A DNA stretch of 14,112 nucleotides from Clostridium sp. CAG:590 (GCA_000431135.1 HF987842.1:32269-46380); one strand, 5' to 3'; numbered from the stretch's first letter, positions 1-7,153 are shown. A program made the numbers and translations. The notes: generated by a model from the letters alone, not told the origin.

Positions 1-221
1 GTGTAGATTCCCTGTCCATATACATTACCCTGACTGTATGGATTCGTTCCGTTTGTCTGATACTCACTCTTCGGAGCTTCTGTTGTCTGTTCCTTTGTTG
101 ACGAATCATTCATGTCAACCTCGCCTGATATATTCTCTTTACCAAATGGACTTTCATTTCTTCCATAATGATAAGTTGAATCTGAATTGTTCTGATTCAT
201 ATTATTGTTCTCGTTTTCCAT
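1..221 (-). CDS. N-terminus of an Asn/Gln-rich protein, possibly an HtrA-type serine protease (partial)
   Basis: The frame starts at the ATG at 221-219 and stays open to the window edge, giving 73 codons of N-terminus. A purine-rich ribosome binding stretch (AAAGGCAGG) lies about 10-20 nt upstream. The visible protein is hydrophilic and rich in Asn, Gln, Ser and Gly: it begins MENENNNMNQNNSDSTYHYG and later reads NPYSQGNVYGQGIY. No membrane segment or catalytic motif is reached. Low-complexity cytoplasmic N-termini of this kind precede a single membrane helix in several Lachnospiraceae membrane proteins. The STYHY motif recalls the N-termini of their HtrA/DegP-like trypsin-fold proteases, but that is a memory-based hint. 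A DUF4190- or RDD-type membrane protein is equally possible. The upstream direct repeats (305-343) are compatible with two-component control, as seen for stress proteases elsewhere. The gene is confident; the function is not. Confidence 0.7.
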   Translation of the reverse strand, partial: MENENNNMNQNNSDSTYHYGRNESPFGKENISGEVDMNDSSTKEQTTEAPKSEYQTNGTNPYSQGNVYGQGIY

Positions 222-260
222 TGTCAAAACCTGCCTTTCTCAAATTCATTCTGTCTATTC

Positions 261-279
261 GATAACCTCATTTGTTATC
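261..279. repeat. Short inverted repeat in the leader of the left-edge gene
   Basis: GATAAC (261-266) and GTTATC (274-279) form a perfect 6-bp inverted repeat with a 7-nt spacer. It lies between the candidate -10 and the start codon of the partial gene. It could be an operator half-site pair or a weak leader hairpin. It is AT-rich and short, so chance is a real possibility. Confidence 0.3.
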
Positions 280-287
280 CTATGGTT

Positions 288-343
288 GTTATACTAGCAG
301 TGTTTTGTGACTAAATTGTGACAAACCTGTTGTAAAATTGTGA
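288..343 (-). promoter_or_regulatory. Candidate promoter with 11-bp-phased GTCACAA direct repeats
   Basis: On the minus strand GTCACAA occurs at 311-305 and 322-316, exactly 11 bp apart. A third copy (TCACAA, 343-338) lies 22 bp further out, and a degenerate copy (CAACAGG) fills the in-phase slot between them. A -10-like TATAAC lies at 293-288, with TAGTAT (296-291) as an alternative. The inner repeat falls where a -35 element would be, and no good TTGACA is present there. This layout is typical of promoters activated by OmpR/PhoP-family response regulators, which bind tandem sites one helical turn apart. The regulator's identity is not visible here. Confidence 0.5.
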
Positions 344-356
344 TACTTCTTCATAC

Positions 357-626
357 TTAATAATCCTCTTCGATCACACGAAAATCTAAATAATCAAATT
401 CTATTCCCTCCACAAAACTATCCTGTGTGAACCGTGTTCTGGAATACCGGATAAAATCCTGCTGATTCAGTGGAAGCCAGATTGGTTTTGCCAGATCAAA
501 CGCATAACAAATCTCTTCTAATGCCTGATAAACTTTCTGTGTTCTTGTCATATTATAATCTGTCACCTCGGCAACCATATCTTTTATCAAATGATTATCT
601 TTCATGAGTTGTCCCCATATTCGCAT
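357..626 (-). CDS. Small hypothetical protein, 89 residues
   Basis: The ORF has a strong ribosome binding site, AAGGAG at 640-635, 8 nt before the ATG at 626-624, and ends with TAA. The product begins MRIWGQLMKDNHLIKDMVAE and is soluble, with no signal peptide or membrane segment. It has a mixed helix/strand pattern and an acidic C-terminus ending EEDY. Features include a mid-region CYAFDLAKPIWLP and a RYSRTRFTQDSF basic-aromatic stretch. It resembles short conserved hypothetical proteins I associate with Lachnospiraceae genomes, but I cannot name a domain or function. It starts about 25 nt after the terminator of the chemoreceptor gene, so it is transcribed either by read-through or from a promoter I could not locate. 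No terminator is visible between it and the left-edge gene. Confidence 0.82.
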   Translation of the reverse strand: MRIWGQLMKDNHLIKDMVAEVTDYNMTRTQKVYQALEEICYAFDLAKPIWLPLNQQDFIRYSRTRFTQDSFVEGIEFDYLDFRVIEEDY

Positions 627-651
627 ATCCTAGTCTCCTTCTTACTAACCT

Positions 652-705
652 ATGTCAAAAAATAAAAGCTATTACATATGGAAAATGTTTCACTATGTAA
701 CAGCT
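652..705 (-). terminator. Rho-independent terminator of the chemoreceptor gene
   Basis: Read on the minus strand, a 12-bp stem (arms 705-694 and 678-667, AGCTGTTACATA against TATGTAATAGCT, one G-U pair) encloses a 15-nt loop. It is followed directly by a U-rich tail (TTTTATTTTTTG). It starts 27 nt past the chemoreceptor stop codon and points the right way for that gene. Confidence 0.85.
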
Positions 706-731
706 CTTATTGTTATCCATCTAATTCACGA

Positions 732-2555
732 TCAGATCTTCTCTCCCCAATCGTCATCATATTCTTCCGACGCATCCTCCTGCTCGTCTCCTTCACCCAC
801 ATCCTGCGGTGATTCTTCTATCGGTTCCTCATAATCTTCCGATTGATCGGACTCTTCTACATCCGTTGTACATTCTGCTTCTGCTGCCAAGCTTTCCGGA
901 CTTGGGGGTACGAATCCGCCTGCCTCTGCTGCTAAACTCTCAGGACTTGGTGGCACGAATCCGCCTGTCTCTGCAGCTAAACTCTCAGGGCTTGGGGGTA
1001 TGAATCCGCCTGCCTCTGCTGCTAAGCTCTCAGGACTCGGTGGTACAAAGCTGCCTGCGTCCGGCATTGCCGCTTGTGAATTATCTCCCATTCCTTCAAC
1101 CTGACTCAAGCTGCCAATAATCTCCGCAATCTCATTCAACTCCCCAATTACATCACCCAGGTCTTCAAGATTACTTTCACTTAATTCTGCGGACGATTGT
1201 GCATTTGCCGCGATCTCTTCACTCGCCGCCTGCTGATTTGCAAGACTGTCAATAATGACCGTATTACTCTCCTGCAGATTACTACTTAATTCGTCTAAGC
1301 TTGTCATGTTATTATGTAACACATCAACCACACCAGCAATACTCTCAAATGCACCGGTAACATGGTTAATATCCTCCGCCTGCGCCTCTGAAGCCCGAAC
1401 AGAATTCATAACAAGTTCCGAAGTCTGATCTGCCAACTTAGTCACTCCCTGTAACAGATCTGTGATCTTATCAATAGACTGTTTCGTATTATCTGCAAGT
1501 TTCCGGATCTCATCTGCAACTACAGAGAATCCTCTTCCTGCTTCTCCTGCTCTTGCTGCCTCAATAGATGCGTTCAATGCCAACAGATTCGTCTGGGAAG
1601 ATACCTGATAAATAATCTGTGTAATCTCTTCCGCTGAACTGATCTTGTCCTGTAATTCCTGTGCAACCTCTGTCACCTGCTGGTTTGCAACGGCGATCGC
1701 GTCAGATTTCTCTTTTAACTGTTCTACCAGTTTACCACCCTGCTCAGTTGCATCGACTGCCTCATTCGTAGATTCCAATGTATGATCCTTCACGCTGATC
1801 AGATTATCAATGATATTACGGATCTGCGCTGTCATGTTCGTCTGGCTTTCCATATTCTTAACAGTCTCTGTAACGCCGGAAGATATGGCATCCACACTCT
1901 TTGCGACCTCATCTGTTGCATCATGAAAACTGTCTAACTTCGACTGGAGCAGTTCAATATGCTGATTGCCCTTTTCCACAACATTCACCATATTCTGTGT
2001 CACTTCTTCCTGATACATCAAATGATACTTGATCTCCTGTTGATCCGTCTCCTGCTCTCTGACAACATTCTCCGCTGTCTGATATAAACACAATGTCATA
2101 ATAACAAACAATACAATGGCAACAATCCAGGATGCTCCCTGCGCACCCTGTCCCGAAGCAAACATAATAATTGCTTTGACCAGCATAATCACATCTACTG
2201 CACTTGCACAAATCAGGCTGTATGTGGTATCCAAATACAACATACTGACAACGATGATGGCACAAAACGGAAGCATATTATATATGTTTCCATGATTAAA
2301 TACCGAAATAGCAGCTGCTAATATATAACCTCCACCTGCAATAAAACGGATTAACGGGCTGTCTGCCATCTTATGATACATAAATACACAGCCACCGATC
2401 AATCCAAGGCACAAAATAACCTGAACAATCAAAAAAGCTCCACTTGCAGTTGCTTTCTTCTCTAATACAGAAAGGATCATCCGAACCACTGTAATTGCAA
2501 TAACCATTTTTAAAAAGTTTTCATTTTTCCTAGTTAATCTTATCGTATTATCCAT
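732..2555 (-). CDS. Methyl-accepting chemotaxis protein with six-helix membrane sensor and repeat tail
   Basis: This 607-residue membrane chemoreceptor passes signals to the CheA/CheW complex. Residues about 14-160 hold roughly six hydrophobic helices with very short loops, so there is no large external ligand domain. No HAMP domain is recognisable between the last helix and the cytoplasmic rod. Residues about 170-480 form the long helical signalling domain. Its conserved hairpin tip is near 312-354 (SSQTNLLALNASIEAARAGE, then GRGFSVVADEIRKLA). Residues 500-559 are four tandem copies of a 15-residue unit, (A/T)G(G/S)F(V/I)PPSPESLAAE, followed by an acidic tail of about 45 residues ending DDDWGEKI. 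The start has AGAGGG 7 nt upstream. The gene has its own extended -10 promoter and its own terminator, so it is probably monocistronic. The ligand is unknown. The family call is certain. Confidence 0.97.
   Translation of the reverse strand: MDNTIRLTRKNENFLKMVIAITVVRMILSVLEKKATASGAFLIVQVILCLGLIGGCVFMYHKMADSPLIRFIAGGGYILAAAISVFNHGNIYNMLPFCAIIVVSMLYLDTTYSLICASAVDVIMLVKAIIMFASGQGAQGASWIVAIVLFVIMTLCLYQTAENVVREQETDQQEIKYHLMYQEEVTQNMVNVVEKGNQHIELLQSKLDSFHDATDEVAKSVDAISSGVTETVKNMESQTNMTAQIRNIIDNLISVKDHTLESTNEAVDATEQGGKLVEQLKEKSDAIAVANQQVTEVAQELQDKISSAEEITQIIYQVSSQTNLLALNASIEAARAGEAGRGFSVVADEIRKLADNTKQSIDKITDLLQGVTKLADQTSELVMNSVRASEAQAEDINHVTGAFESIAGVVDVLHNNMTSLDELSSNLQESNTVIIDSLANQQAASEEIAANAQSSAELSESNLEDLGDVIGELNEIAEIIGSLSQVEGMGDNSQAAMPDAGSFVPPSPESLAAEAGGFIPPSPESLAAETGGFVPPSPESLAAEAGGFVPPSPESLAAEAECTTDVEESDQSEDYEEPIEESPQDVGEGDEQEDASEEYDDDWGEKI
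879..1058 (-). repeat. Four tandem 45-bp coding repeats in the chemoreceptor tail
   Basis: Four in-frame copies of a 45-bp unit encode residues 500-559 of the chemoreceptor. Copies differ by a few substitutions only (for example GSF/GGF, FVP/FIP, AGG/TGG), with synonymous changes between them. The near-identity of the DNA points to expansion by recombination or slippage. It is coding and proline-rich, with PPSPES at the core of each unit. Confidence 0.95.
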
Positions 2556-2585
2556 ATATAGTCCCTCTTAATTCTGAAATAATGG

Positions 2586-2634
2586 CACAAGAAAAACAAA
2601 TGCCTGATCTGCAGTCGCTTATTTTTCTTATGTG
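2586..2634 (-). other. Hairpin in the 5' leader of the chemoreceptor mRNA
   Basis: Arms at 2634-2619 (CACATAAGAAAAATAA on the minus strand) and 2599-2586 (TTGTTTTTCTTGTG) pair as a stem of about 14 bp, with a 2-nt bulge and one G-U pair, enclosing a 19-nt loop. The outer arm begins about where transcription should start from the TATAAT at 2643-2638, so the very 5' end of the mRNA would be folded. It does not include the ribosome binding site (2568-2563). A role in mRNA stability or regulation is inference. Confidence 0.45.
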
Positions 2635-2637
2635 TTC

Positions 2638-2646
2638 ATTATATCA
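2638..2646 (-). promoter_or_regulatory. Extended -10 promoter of the chemoreceptor gene
   Basis: The minus strand reads TGATATAAT (2646-2638), a perfect TATAAT with the TGn extension. It lies 83-91 nt upstream of the start codon. No convincing -35 is present at 16-18 bp, which is common for extended -10 promoters. I saw no clear match to the flagellar sigma-D pattern. Confidence 0.6.
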
Positions 2647-2690
2647 TGCCATTCTAAAAGAATCCACCAACTCTTTCTAACCTATTATAC

Positions 2691-2741
2691 AAAAAAGCGG
2701 AAGAATTTTCGTCATATTTACCAATAATTCTTCCGTTTTTT
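2691..2741 (-). terminator. Terminator of the activase operon (bidirectional in form)
   Basis: A perfect 10-bp stem (2735-2726 CGGAAGAATT with 2707-2698 AATTCTTCCG on the minus strand) has an 18-nt loop. Six A's precede it and six T's follow, after one extra C, on the minus strand. It sits about 28 nt past the stop of the gene ending at 2770. The flanking A and T tracts would let it work in either direction, but no + strand gene ends here. Confidence 0.88.
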
Positions 2742-2769
2742 CATATAGCTTGTTACATTGCAATAATAA

Positions 2770-4077
2770 TTATTGTATGTCTCCCTCTTCTCTTGCAACC
2801 GCCAGCATCAATTTAATCCGATTCTCCTGATTAACCTTTGTGGCACCGGGATCATAATCGATTGGCACGATATTTGCTTTTGGATAGATCTCCTTAACCT
2901 TACGGATCATACCCTTTCCTACAATATGATTTGGCAGACACCCAAATGGCTGTGCACAGATGATATTTCCATATCCGCTCTCTGCCAATTCTAACATCTC
3001 CGCTGTAAGAAGCCACCCTTCACCCATCTTGTTGCCAAGTCCGACAACACCAGTGATCAACTGCTTGATATGTGCATATTTGGATGGTGGAAGAAACTCA
3101 CTGTTTTCAGATACTGCATTATACAACATCTTCTCTAACATCTCACAATATTTCATTAACAATTGACAAACTTTCTTCTTTGCCGGATTACCACCATATA
3201 AATTGATATCCTCAATCCTGTTATCAATCTTAAACATCATAAATCCCATGACACCCGGAACCATTACTTCACAGTCCTGATTCACTAAGAAATTCTCTAA
3301 ATCATTGTTTGCCATTGATGAATATTTAACATAGATCTCTCCGACTACGCCAACCTTTGTCTTAGAAACATTTTTGACCGGAATCTTTGTAAAATCTTCC
3401 ACGATCGTTTTCATATTCCGTTCCATACCCTTTGGTGTATAACCTTTTCTCCGGCGGAACTGATTGGATAATTCTTTTACCCATTTATCGATCAAAGCAT
3501 CTGCATCGCCTTTATTCACTTCATACGAACGCACCTGATTCTTCAGTAACATAAACAGATCACCATACGTCAGACCGATCAATGCCTGATAGAGCATTTC
3601 CAATGTCAGATGGAAACCACTATTGCTCTCTAAGCCGGATAAATTCAGAGAAATTACCGGTATATGTCCAAGTCCGGCCTTTACCAATGCCTTACGCAAA
3701 AGGTGAATATAATTGGATGCACGACAACCGCCACCTGTCTGTGTAATCATCAATGCAATCTTATTGACGTCATATTTTCCACTCTGTAACGCGCTGATCA
3801 TCTGACCAATTACCAGCAATGCCGGATAACAGGTATCATTATGTACATATTTTAAGCCTGTATCCACTACCTTTCGCCCGGTATTCTTTAAAAGTCCAAC
3901 CCGGTATCCATGTAAAGTAAAGATATTTCTCAGCAATTTGAAATGTACAGGAAGCATATCCGGAATCAGAATCGTGTATTCTTTGCGCATTTCTTTGGTA
4001 AATTCCACACGTTCACCAGATGCAACATGCACCTGAATCATATCATTGTCCTGATTTTCATTCATTATCTCGCTCAT
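2770..4077 (-). CDS. 2-hydroxyacyl-CoA dehydratase D-component-like protein (COG3581 type)
   Basis: This 435-residue soluble protein is related to the iron-sulfur subunits of 2-hydroxyacyl-CoA dehydratases, in the subgroup that travels with large activases. An ATG at 4110 is in frame, but the start at 4077 (MSEIMNENQD) fits better: AAAGGAG lies at 4093-4087, 9 nt upstream, and the codon begins one base after the TAA of the preceding gene. Cys residues suited to metal binding are C83 (NDTCYP), C118 (GGGCRASN), C374 and C380 (ICAQPFGCLPNHI). The CQPFGCLPNHI-like motif is a family hallmark. In many Clostridia this region is the C-terminal part of one protein of about 1400 residues with the activase; here it is a separate, coupled gene. 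Its substrate and reaction are not established for the family. A catalytic hydroxyacyl-CoA dehydratase role is unproven. Confidence 0.9.
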   Translation of the reverse strand: MSEIMNENQDNDMIQVHVASGERVEFTKEMRKEYTILIPDMLPVHFKLLRNIFTLHGYRVGLLKNTGRKVVDTGLKYVHNDTCYPALLVIGQMISALQSGKYDVNKIALMITQTGGGCRASNYIHLLRKALVKAGLGHIPVISLNLSGLESNSGFHLTLEMLYQALIGLTYGDLFMLLKNQVRSYEVNKGDADALIDKWVKELSNQFRRRKGYTPKGMERNMKTIVEDFTKIPVKNVSKTKVGVVGEIYVKYSSMANNDLENFLVNQDCEVMVPGVMGFMMFKIDNRIEDINLYGGNPAKKKVCQLLMKYCEMLEKMLYNAVSENSEFLPPSKYAHIKQLITGVVGLGNKMGEGWLLTAEMLELAESGYGNIICAQPFGCLPNHIVGKGMIRKVKEIYPKANIVPIDYDPGATKVNQENRIKLMLAVAREEGDIQ

Positions 4078-4078
4078 G

Positions 4079-7006
4079 TTACCTTGCTCCTTTCTGACCG
4101 GTTGCAGCAAACAAACTTCTCAATCGGATCTTTACTGCTCCGAGATTCGTGATTTCATCAATCTTGATCTGTGTATAGATCTTGTCTTTCTCCTCTAAGA
4201 TACGTCTTACCTCATCTGTTGTAATTGCATCAACGCCACAACCAAACGATACAAGTTGTACTAAATTCAGGTTTGGATCCTGTTCATCTGCAACATACTC
4301 CGCTGCGGCATACATTCTTGAATGATACATCCACTGATTCAATACTTTCGTCTGCACATGTGGTGCCATGTCCGATACAGAATCTTCAGTAACAACAACT
4401 GCACCAAGATCACAGATCAGTTTGTCAATACCATGATTGATCTCTGGATCCAAATGATATGGACGCCCGGCTAACACGATCACAGGCTTATTCTCTCTGC
4501 TTGCGATCCGGAGATACTTTCTTCCTTCCATGCGCACTAAACGCATATGCTTTTCATGTTCTTCGTATGCATAATTACATGCCATCGCAACATCCGAGAA
4601 TTTCATTTTGCCAAAATATTTCTCCAATACTGCATGGAACTTTTTGGTAAAATCTTTTCTTCTATGGATTCCTAAATATTCATAAATGAACTTAACATCC
4701 CGTAATGCTTTTACATTTGCTTCTAATACTTCCGGATAATATGCAACTACCGGACAATTATAATGATTATCTCCCAATCCTTCATCAAAATTATAACTTA
4801 AACAAGGATAAAAGATTGCATCTACATTCTCCTTCAACAACGCTTCGATATGTCCATGCATCAATTTGGCAGGGAAACATACCGTATCTGACGGAATCGT
4901 ATGCTGACCGCTTAAATACAAACTTCTGGATGAATTCGGTGACGTTACAACATTAAATCCCAATTTGGTAAATAACGTATACCAGAATGGCAATAACTCA
5001 TACATATTCAGTCCCATTGGTATACCAATAGTACCTCTTGCCTGATCCGCCGGAATATCCGAATGTCGGTATTCCTCTAACAACTGTAATTTGTATGCAT
5101 ACAGATCATACTGCGGTCCCTTTGCTTTCTTTGCCGTCGGCTTATCACAGCGGTTACCACTGATAAATCTTCTTCCATTATCAAAGGTATTGATTGTAAG
5201 TTTACAATGATTGTTACAACCGTTACAAGTCGTCATACTGATCTCATGCTTGAATCCTGCCAATCCCTCTGCATCTAAGATCGTACTCTTACCGGTACTG
5301 TTTAGCTGTGCATATAACGCAGCACCATAAGCACCCATAATTCCTGCCATCTCCGGTCTGACAACATCATGACCAATCTCCTGCTCGAATGCACGAAGCA
5401 CGGCATTATTTAAGAATGTACCTCCCTGTACAACGATATGCTCACCGAGCTGTTTGGCAGATGCCGCACGGATCACCTTATACAATGCATTCTTAACAAC
5501 GGATATTGATAAGCCTGCTGATATATTCTCAATAGAAGCACCGTCTTTTTGTGCCTGTTTTACGGAAGAATTCATAAACACGGTACAACGTGATCCCAGA
5601 TCAACCGGTTTATCCGCAAACAATCCTAATCTGGCAAATTCATCAATCTTATAACCGAGTGCTCCGGCAAATGTCTGTAAGAATGAACCACATCCGGATG
5701 AACAAGCCTCGTTCAGGAAAATGTTATCAATCGCATTATTTCTTATCTGGAAACATTTGATATCCTGACCACCAATATCAATAATAAAGTCAACATCCGG
5801 CTGGAATTTCTTTGCTGCCGTAAAATGTGCAACAGTCTCAACAATACCAAAATCCACGCCAAACGCATTCATGATCATCTCTTCGCCATATCCGGTAACC
5901 GCAGAGGCTTCAATGTGAATATCCGGATACTTCTGGTATAATTTATCCAGAAACTCTTTGATGATTGGAACCGGGTTACCACCATTTGGCAGATATTCCG
6001 AACATAGAATGTTTGCATTCCCGTCTGTTACAACTGCCTTTACCGTCGTGGATCCGGCATCAATTCCAAGATAAGCAGGTCCAACCAGCGTATCTACATT
6101 CTTAATATGATCTGAATTCTTCTTGTGTCTGGCAATGAATTTGTCATACTCTTCCTGTGACACAAATAGCGGCTGACAGCTTGCATATCCGCCGGTTGCT
6201 GTATACCCATCAATCTTCCCGATCAATTCATCAATATCAAACACTTTGGTATCTTTCTTAAGTGCTGCTCCCATTGCAACAAAGTAAAGAGAATTATCCG
6301 GTGCAATACCCTCTAACTTCAATGTAGCATCAAATGCCTTACGAAGTTCGGATAAAAATGTCAAAGGACCACCTAAATATACAACCTTTCCTGTGATCTC
6401 ACGTCCTTGTGCAAGACCTGCGATCGTCTGATTCACTACTGCATAGAAAATACTGGCTGATATATCATTCTTCTGCGCGCCCTGATTCAATAACGGCTGA
6501 ACGTCGGATTTGGCAAACACACCACAGCGGCTGGCAATTGTATAGATCTTCTCGTAATGTTTTGCCGCTTCATTCATCTGCCCTGCTTCCATGTTCAAAA
6601 GGGTTGCCATCTGGTCAATAAATGCACCTGTACCACCTGCACAGGATCCATTCATCCGGACTTCCAATCCATCCGTCAGGAATAAAATCTTCGCATCTTC
6701 TCCACCTAGCTCAATTACAACGTCCGTGCCCGGAATCACTTTGTTCACGGCAACTCTGGTTGCATATACTTCCTGTTCAAAAGGAATACCTAACGTATCC
6801 GCAATTCCCATTCCGGCAGATCCGGATATTGTAAGACTCATATTCTTCTCATCCGGAAACTGCTGCTTAATATCATTCAGCATTCCGACTGTCTTACTTG
6901 TGATCTGAGAAAAATGTCTCTGATAATCCTTATACACAATCTGATCTTTGTCATCCAGCACAACACACTTCAATGTAGTAGAACCTACATCCAATCCTAT
7001 TCTCAT
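4079..7006 (-). CDS. Large acyl-CoA dehydratase activase with two BadF/BcrA-type ATPase domains and DUF2229
   Basis: This 975-residue protein is of the family of ATP-driven electron-injecting activators of 2-hydroxyacyl-CoA dehydratases. I chose the ATG at 7006 (MRIGLDVGSTTLK) over one at 7105, because the AGAGGTG at 7018-7012 is well placed and the ATPase fold starts at once. Domain 1 (about 2-250) has DVGSTTLK (6-13), ELGGEDAK (99-106) and cluster cysteines C122 (GSCAGGTGAF) and C161 (SRCGVF). Domain 2 (about 311-570) repeats the pattern: DAGSTTVK (316-323), DIGGQDIK (410-417), C435/C439 (NEACSSGCGSF) and C474 (SRCTVF). A Cys-rich segment (C594, C597, C601, C620) opens the DUF2229 region (about 585-800). 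The last part holds GRPYHLDPEINHGID (847-861). Both ATPase domains look intact, so each may carry nucleotide and iron-sulfur ligands. No HgdA/HgdB-type pair is adjacent, so the acceptor is probably the downstream partner. Confidence 0.93.
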   Translation of the reverse strand: MRIGLDVGSTTLKCVVLDDKDQIVYKDYQRHFSQITSKTVGMLNDIKQQFPDEKNMSLTISGSAGMGIADTLGIPFEQEVYATRVAVNKVIPGTDVVIELGGEDAKILFLTDGLEVRMNGSCAGGTGAFIDQMATLLNMEAGQMNEAAKHYEKIYTIASRCGVFAKSDVQPLLNQGAQKNDISASIFYAVVNQTIAGLAQGREITGKVVYLGGPLTFLSELRKAFDATLKLEGIAPDNSLYFVAMGAALKKDTKVFDIDELIGKIDGYTATGGYASCQPLFVSQEEYDKFIARHKKNSDHIKNVDTLVGPAYLGIDAGSTTVKAVVTDGNANILCSEYLPNGGNPVPIIKEFLDKLYQKYPDIHIEASAVTGYGEEMIMNAFGVDFGIVETVAHFTAAKKFQPDVDFIIDIGGQDIKCFQIRNNAIDNIFLNEACSSGCGSFLQTFAGALGYKIDEFARLGLFADKPVDLGSRCTVFMNSSVKQAQKDGASIENISAGLSISVVKNALYKVIRAASAKQLGEHIVVQGGTFLNNAVLRAFEQEIGHDVVRPEMAGIMGAYGAALYAQLNSTGKSTILDAEGLAGFKHEISMTTCNGCNNHCKLTINTFDNGRRFISGNRCDKPTAKKAKGPQYDLYAYKLQLLEEYRHSDIPADQARGTIGIPMGLNMYELLPFWYTLFTKLGFNVVTSPNSSRSLYLSGQHTIPSDTVCFPAKLMHGHIEALLKENVDAIFYPCLSYNFDEGLGDNHYNCPVVAYYPEVLEANVKALRDVKFIYEYLGIHRRKDFTKKFHAVLEKYFGKMKFSDVAMACNYAYEEHEKHMRLVRMEGRKYLRIASRENKPVIVLAGRPYHLDPEINHGIDKLICDLGAVVVTEDSVSDMAPHVQTKVLNQWMYHSRMYAAAEYVADEQDPNLNLVQLVSFGCGVDAITTDEVRRILEEKDKIYTQIKIDEITNLGAVKIRLRSLFAATGQKGAR
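4087..4093 (-). promoter_or_regulatory. Ribosome binding site coupling the D-component-like gene to the activase gene
   Basis: AAAGGAG lies inside the last codons of the activase gene, 9 nt before the ATG at 4077. The junction reads TAA-C-ATG, so ribosomes ending the activase can restart at once. This decides the start and argues that the two-gene form is real, not a sequencing frameshift in a fused gene. Confidence 0.8.
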
Positions 7007-7078
7007 TGTGACACCTCTTTTTCCTTCGTTTCTATCTATAAGTAACAGACTCTCCCATTCCTGTTTTGGTACATTATC

Positions 7079-7094
7079 TGCAATCGTGATTGCA
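7079..7094. promoter_or_regulatory. Palindrome upstream of the activase operon, candidate operator
   Basis: TGCAATC-GT-GATTGCA is a perfect 7-bp inverted repeat with a 2-nt centre, in the 147-nt gap between the RND gene stop and the activase start. On the minus strand it is followed directly by GATAAT (7078-7073), a possible -10, so the palindrome would fill the spacer of such a promoter. The matching -35 is weak. It lacks a U-tract and is too short to be a terminator. A repressor site is an inference. Confidence 0.4.
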
Positions 7095-7153
7095 AACACA
7101 GACATTCTAACACAATTTAACAGGTTATTCCAGTCTTTCTTTTTTATCGTATA

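Noticed and set aside
653..658. TTGACA on the minus strand in the terminator tail, as -35 for the 89-residue gene
   Set aside because: No -10 lies at 16-18 bp; the nearest candidate (TAGGAT at 20 bp) would place the start at or inside the coding region.
732..755. C-terminal CheR-binding pentapeptide in the chemoreceptor
   Set aside because: The end DDDWGEKI has one aromatic residue but lacks the second aromatic position of the NWETF-type motif.
879..1058. The regular repeats as a CRISPR array
   Set aside because: The 45-bp units are directly adjacent without unique spacers and are in frame within a chemoreceptor.
6591..6908. A 105-codon open frame on the + strand inside the activase gene
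   Set aside because: It lies fully opposite a well-supported Fe-S ATPase domain, has no ribosome binding site or recognisable protein, and is explained by codon usage of the real gene.
2770..7006. A complete 2-hydroxyacyl-CoA dehydratase operon
   Set aside because: The activase and a D-component-like protein are present, but no catalytic two-subunit dehydratase or CoA-transferase gene is in the window.
7007..7153. A terminator between the RND gene and the activase gene
   Set aside because: The only dyad (7079-7094) has no U-tract after it on the minus strand.
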